Positions 62,832 to 64,000 of a DNA stretch of 64,000 nt are shown here, piece by piece. Below the pieces are notes generated by a model, which saw only the letters and a list, made by a program, of their open reading frames with translations, was not told the DNA's origin and ran no database searches. Source of the DNA: Paenalicyclobacillus mengziensis (GTDB taxonomy: Bacteria; Bacillota; Bacilli; Alicyclobacillales; Alicyclobacillaceae); NCBI RefSeq assembly GCF_017298635.1, contig NZ_CP071182.1, positions 4,440,001 to 4,504,000 of the forward strand, given 5' to 3'. Positions within the stretch are counted from its first letter, which is position 1. Every line of letters starts with the position of its first letter. The position numbers and the translations under genes were made by a program.

Positions 62832-63192
62832 GCCAGCCGTCTCCCTTCTCGTGCGCCACCGTTCAAGCTCGCCTGTTCCCGACCTCGTTTAGGCGGGGTT
62901 TCCGAACTCACATCCCCCATTGTAGGAAAGCATTCTCTTCAAAACAAACCGGGCTGCCGATGAGTGTATGCAAACTGCCGGAAGTTTTCATCCACCATAA
63001 CGACACAACAGTCTTCAGCTCACAACAAAAGCAAGACAAAACCGTAGGCATTTTTTCATGTTCAAGGGTTCTTGACATGTTATCGATGTGATTTCAACCT
63101 TGGGCAGTTATGCTGGTCTTGTGGCAGGGCGGCAGCAGGGGCCTCCAATATCGGCAGCGAAGGCGGGGCAACTTATACTGGAGGTAACAGCC
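62832..63192. other. Gene-free stretch
   Basis: No gene, repeat or clear promoter was identified. A TTGACA at 63071-63076 has no matching -10 box at normal distance. Confidence 0.4.
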
Positions 63193-63318
63193 ATGTACAC
63201 GTACTTGCTCGTTGCCGCGATCGTCGTCGGTTTGACAGGTGTAAACCTGTTTTTCAAAGGATTGACCAAAAGGTTTGAGACACAGATCGCAAGCGAAGCG
63301 CCGAGCCCGTCAGATTGA
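63193..63318 (+). CDS. 41-residue membrane protein
   Basis: MYTYLLVAAIVVGLTGV... is one hydrophobic helix followed by a basic and then Ser/Pro-rich tail. GGAGG lies 8 nt before the ATG at 63193. The frame continues upstream to 63088 without support. No family recognised. Confidence 0.6.
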   Translation: MYTYLLVAAIVVGLTGVNLFFKGLTKRFETQIASEAPSPSD

Positions 63319-63376
63319 CGGAAAGCGGCGCTTTGCGGACCAATCCACAATTCTACATTTGTCCGGCACGTGTCGG

Positions 63377-63401
63377 GCGCGGCAGTAATGTCCTGCCGCG
63401 C
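63377..63401. terminator. GC-rich hairpin between convergent genes
   Basis: GCGCGGCAG (63377-63385) pairs with CTGCCGCGC (63393-63401). No strong U run on either strand. Confidence 0.55.
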
Positions 63402-63407
63402 GCTCTG

Positions 63408-64000
63408 CTATTTGTGGATGCGGTAAACACGCGTTTCGTACGGGCGCAGCGTAAATGATTGAACAGAGTCGTGGTCGGAGACCGGATAATTCCCGATGAC
63501 GAGCGAACTGTCCCGCCAGGCAAGGTCGTCGGGCAGCGAGAACTCCGCCTCTTCGGCGAAGAAGTTATTCACAACAAGCCAGCACTCGTCTTCAAGTGTG
63601 CGTGTGTACGCGTAGACCTGTGGATGGTCGGGCAGAATCAAACGGTATTTGCCGTATACCATAACCTGGTTCTGCTTGCGAAGACGAATCAACCGCCGAT
63701 AGTAATGGTAGACTGAATCCTCGTCTGACATGGCCTGTTTCACGTTGATGTCCGTGTAGTTCGCGTTGACAGGAATCCACGGCGTGCCGCTGGTAAACCC
63801 GGCGTATTCACTATCGTCCCACTGCATGGGTGTCCGTGCATTGTCGCGAGCCTTTGCCGCGAGAACGCGCAGGACCGCCGCGGGCTCCTCGCCCCCTTCC
63901 AAGACGCGGTCGCGCCAGAGGTTGTGGACCTCCACATCGCGGTAGTCTTCAATGCGCTCAAAATGGGCATTGGTCATCCCGATCTCTTCGCCCTGGTAGA
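63408..64000 (-). CDS. Oligo-1,6-glucosidase / alpha-glucosidase (GH13), C-terminal part
   Basis: The last 196 or so codons of a GH13 glucosidase; the gene continues past the window edge. YQGEEIGMTN at the edge and the ARTPMQWDDSEYAGF block are typical of oligo-1,6-glucosidases, followed by the beta-sandwich domain and ending RVYRIHK. The active-site residues lie outside. It would hydrolyse short alpha-glucans released by enzymes such as the secreted amylopullulanase. Confidence 0.9.
   Translation of the reverse strand, partial: YQGEEIGMTNAHFERIEDYRDVEVHNLWRDRVLEGGEEPAAVLRVLAAKARDNARTPMQWDDSEYAGFTSGTPWIPVNANYTDINVKQAMSDEDSVYHYYRRLIRLRKQNQVMVYGKYRLILPDHPQVYAYTRTLEDECWLVVNNFFAEEAEFSLPDDLAWRDSSLVIGNYPVSDHDSVQSFTLRPYETRVYRIHK

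Overview
The window looks like chromosome from a Gram-positive, endospore-former-type Bacillota of the Alicyclobacillaceae kind. This is an inference from several features: strong AGGAGG ribosome binding sites with many GTG/TTG starts, a heme-copper menaquinol oxidase, split b6-type cytochrome b modules, a Kdp potassium pump, a secreted multidomain amylopullulanase and intermediate GC. No rRNA gene, prophage or CRISPR array is present. The species cannot be fixed from the sequence alone.

Layout. (1) 0.1-14.8 kb is a catabolic cluster under an IclR regulator: S9 peptidase, AHL-lactonase-like hydrolase, two reductase-fold (SDR) proteins with altered active sites, YciI, two paralogous cupins, a CMD-fold protein, a class IV aminotransferase, a glutamine-synthetase-like ligase, a stand-alone class II amidotransferase, an HpcH/HpaI aldolase, an APC permease and an MFS transporter. 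GGAAT-N4-ATTCC palindromes in two intergenic regions are candidate IclR operators. (2) 15-21 kb holds a PAS-GGDEF diguanylate cyclase, a first Rieske-less cytochrome b operon, a D,D-carboxypeptidase and small unknowns. (3) 21-27.4 kb holds kdpFABC with an extra 27-residue peptide gene, then a divergent universal-stress-protein gene and kdpE, with no kdpD. (4) 27.4-34.2 kb holds an OYE-family reductase, the qoxABCD-type quinol oxidase operon behind a four-fold 11-bp GTTCA array, and a TauE/SafE exporter with a CstR-like operator. (5) 34-42 kb holds an array of five 25-nt hairpins, a class II aldolase, a PadR-MFS pair, a second cytochrome b operon, a 15-bp minisatellite and a GT87 membrane protein. 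(6) 42-55.6 kb holds the amylopullulanase with a perfect cre site, a 14-TM-type MFS pump, HMG-CoA lyase, a molybdate/tungstate regulator-ABC operon, a frameshifted lipoprotein and CysQ. (7) 55.6-62.8 kb is a decay zone: two complementary defective IS4-family copies, a tRNA-Gly lacking its D arm, and remnants of glpF, an MFS gene and an rmlD-like gene, mixed with intact NlpC/P60, coat-like and MFS genes. (8) The window ends in an oligo-1,6-glucosidase-type gene cut by the edge.

How genes work together. The first cluster is consistent with uptake of an amine or amide, its gamma-glutamylation or transamination, and aldol cleavage, but the substrate is unknown. The two cytochrome b operons and the quinol oxidase describe a branched menaquinol-based respiratory chain. 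Kdp and its regulator serve potassium supply.
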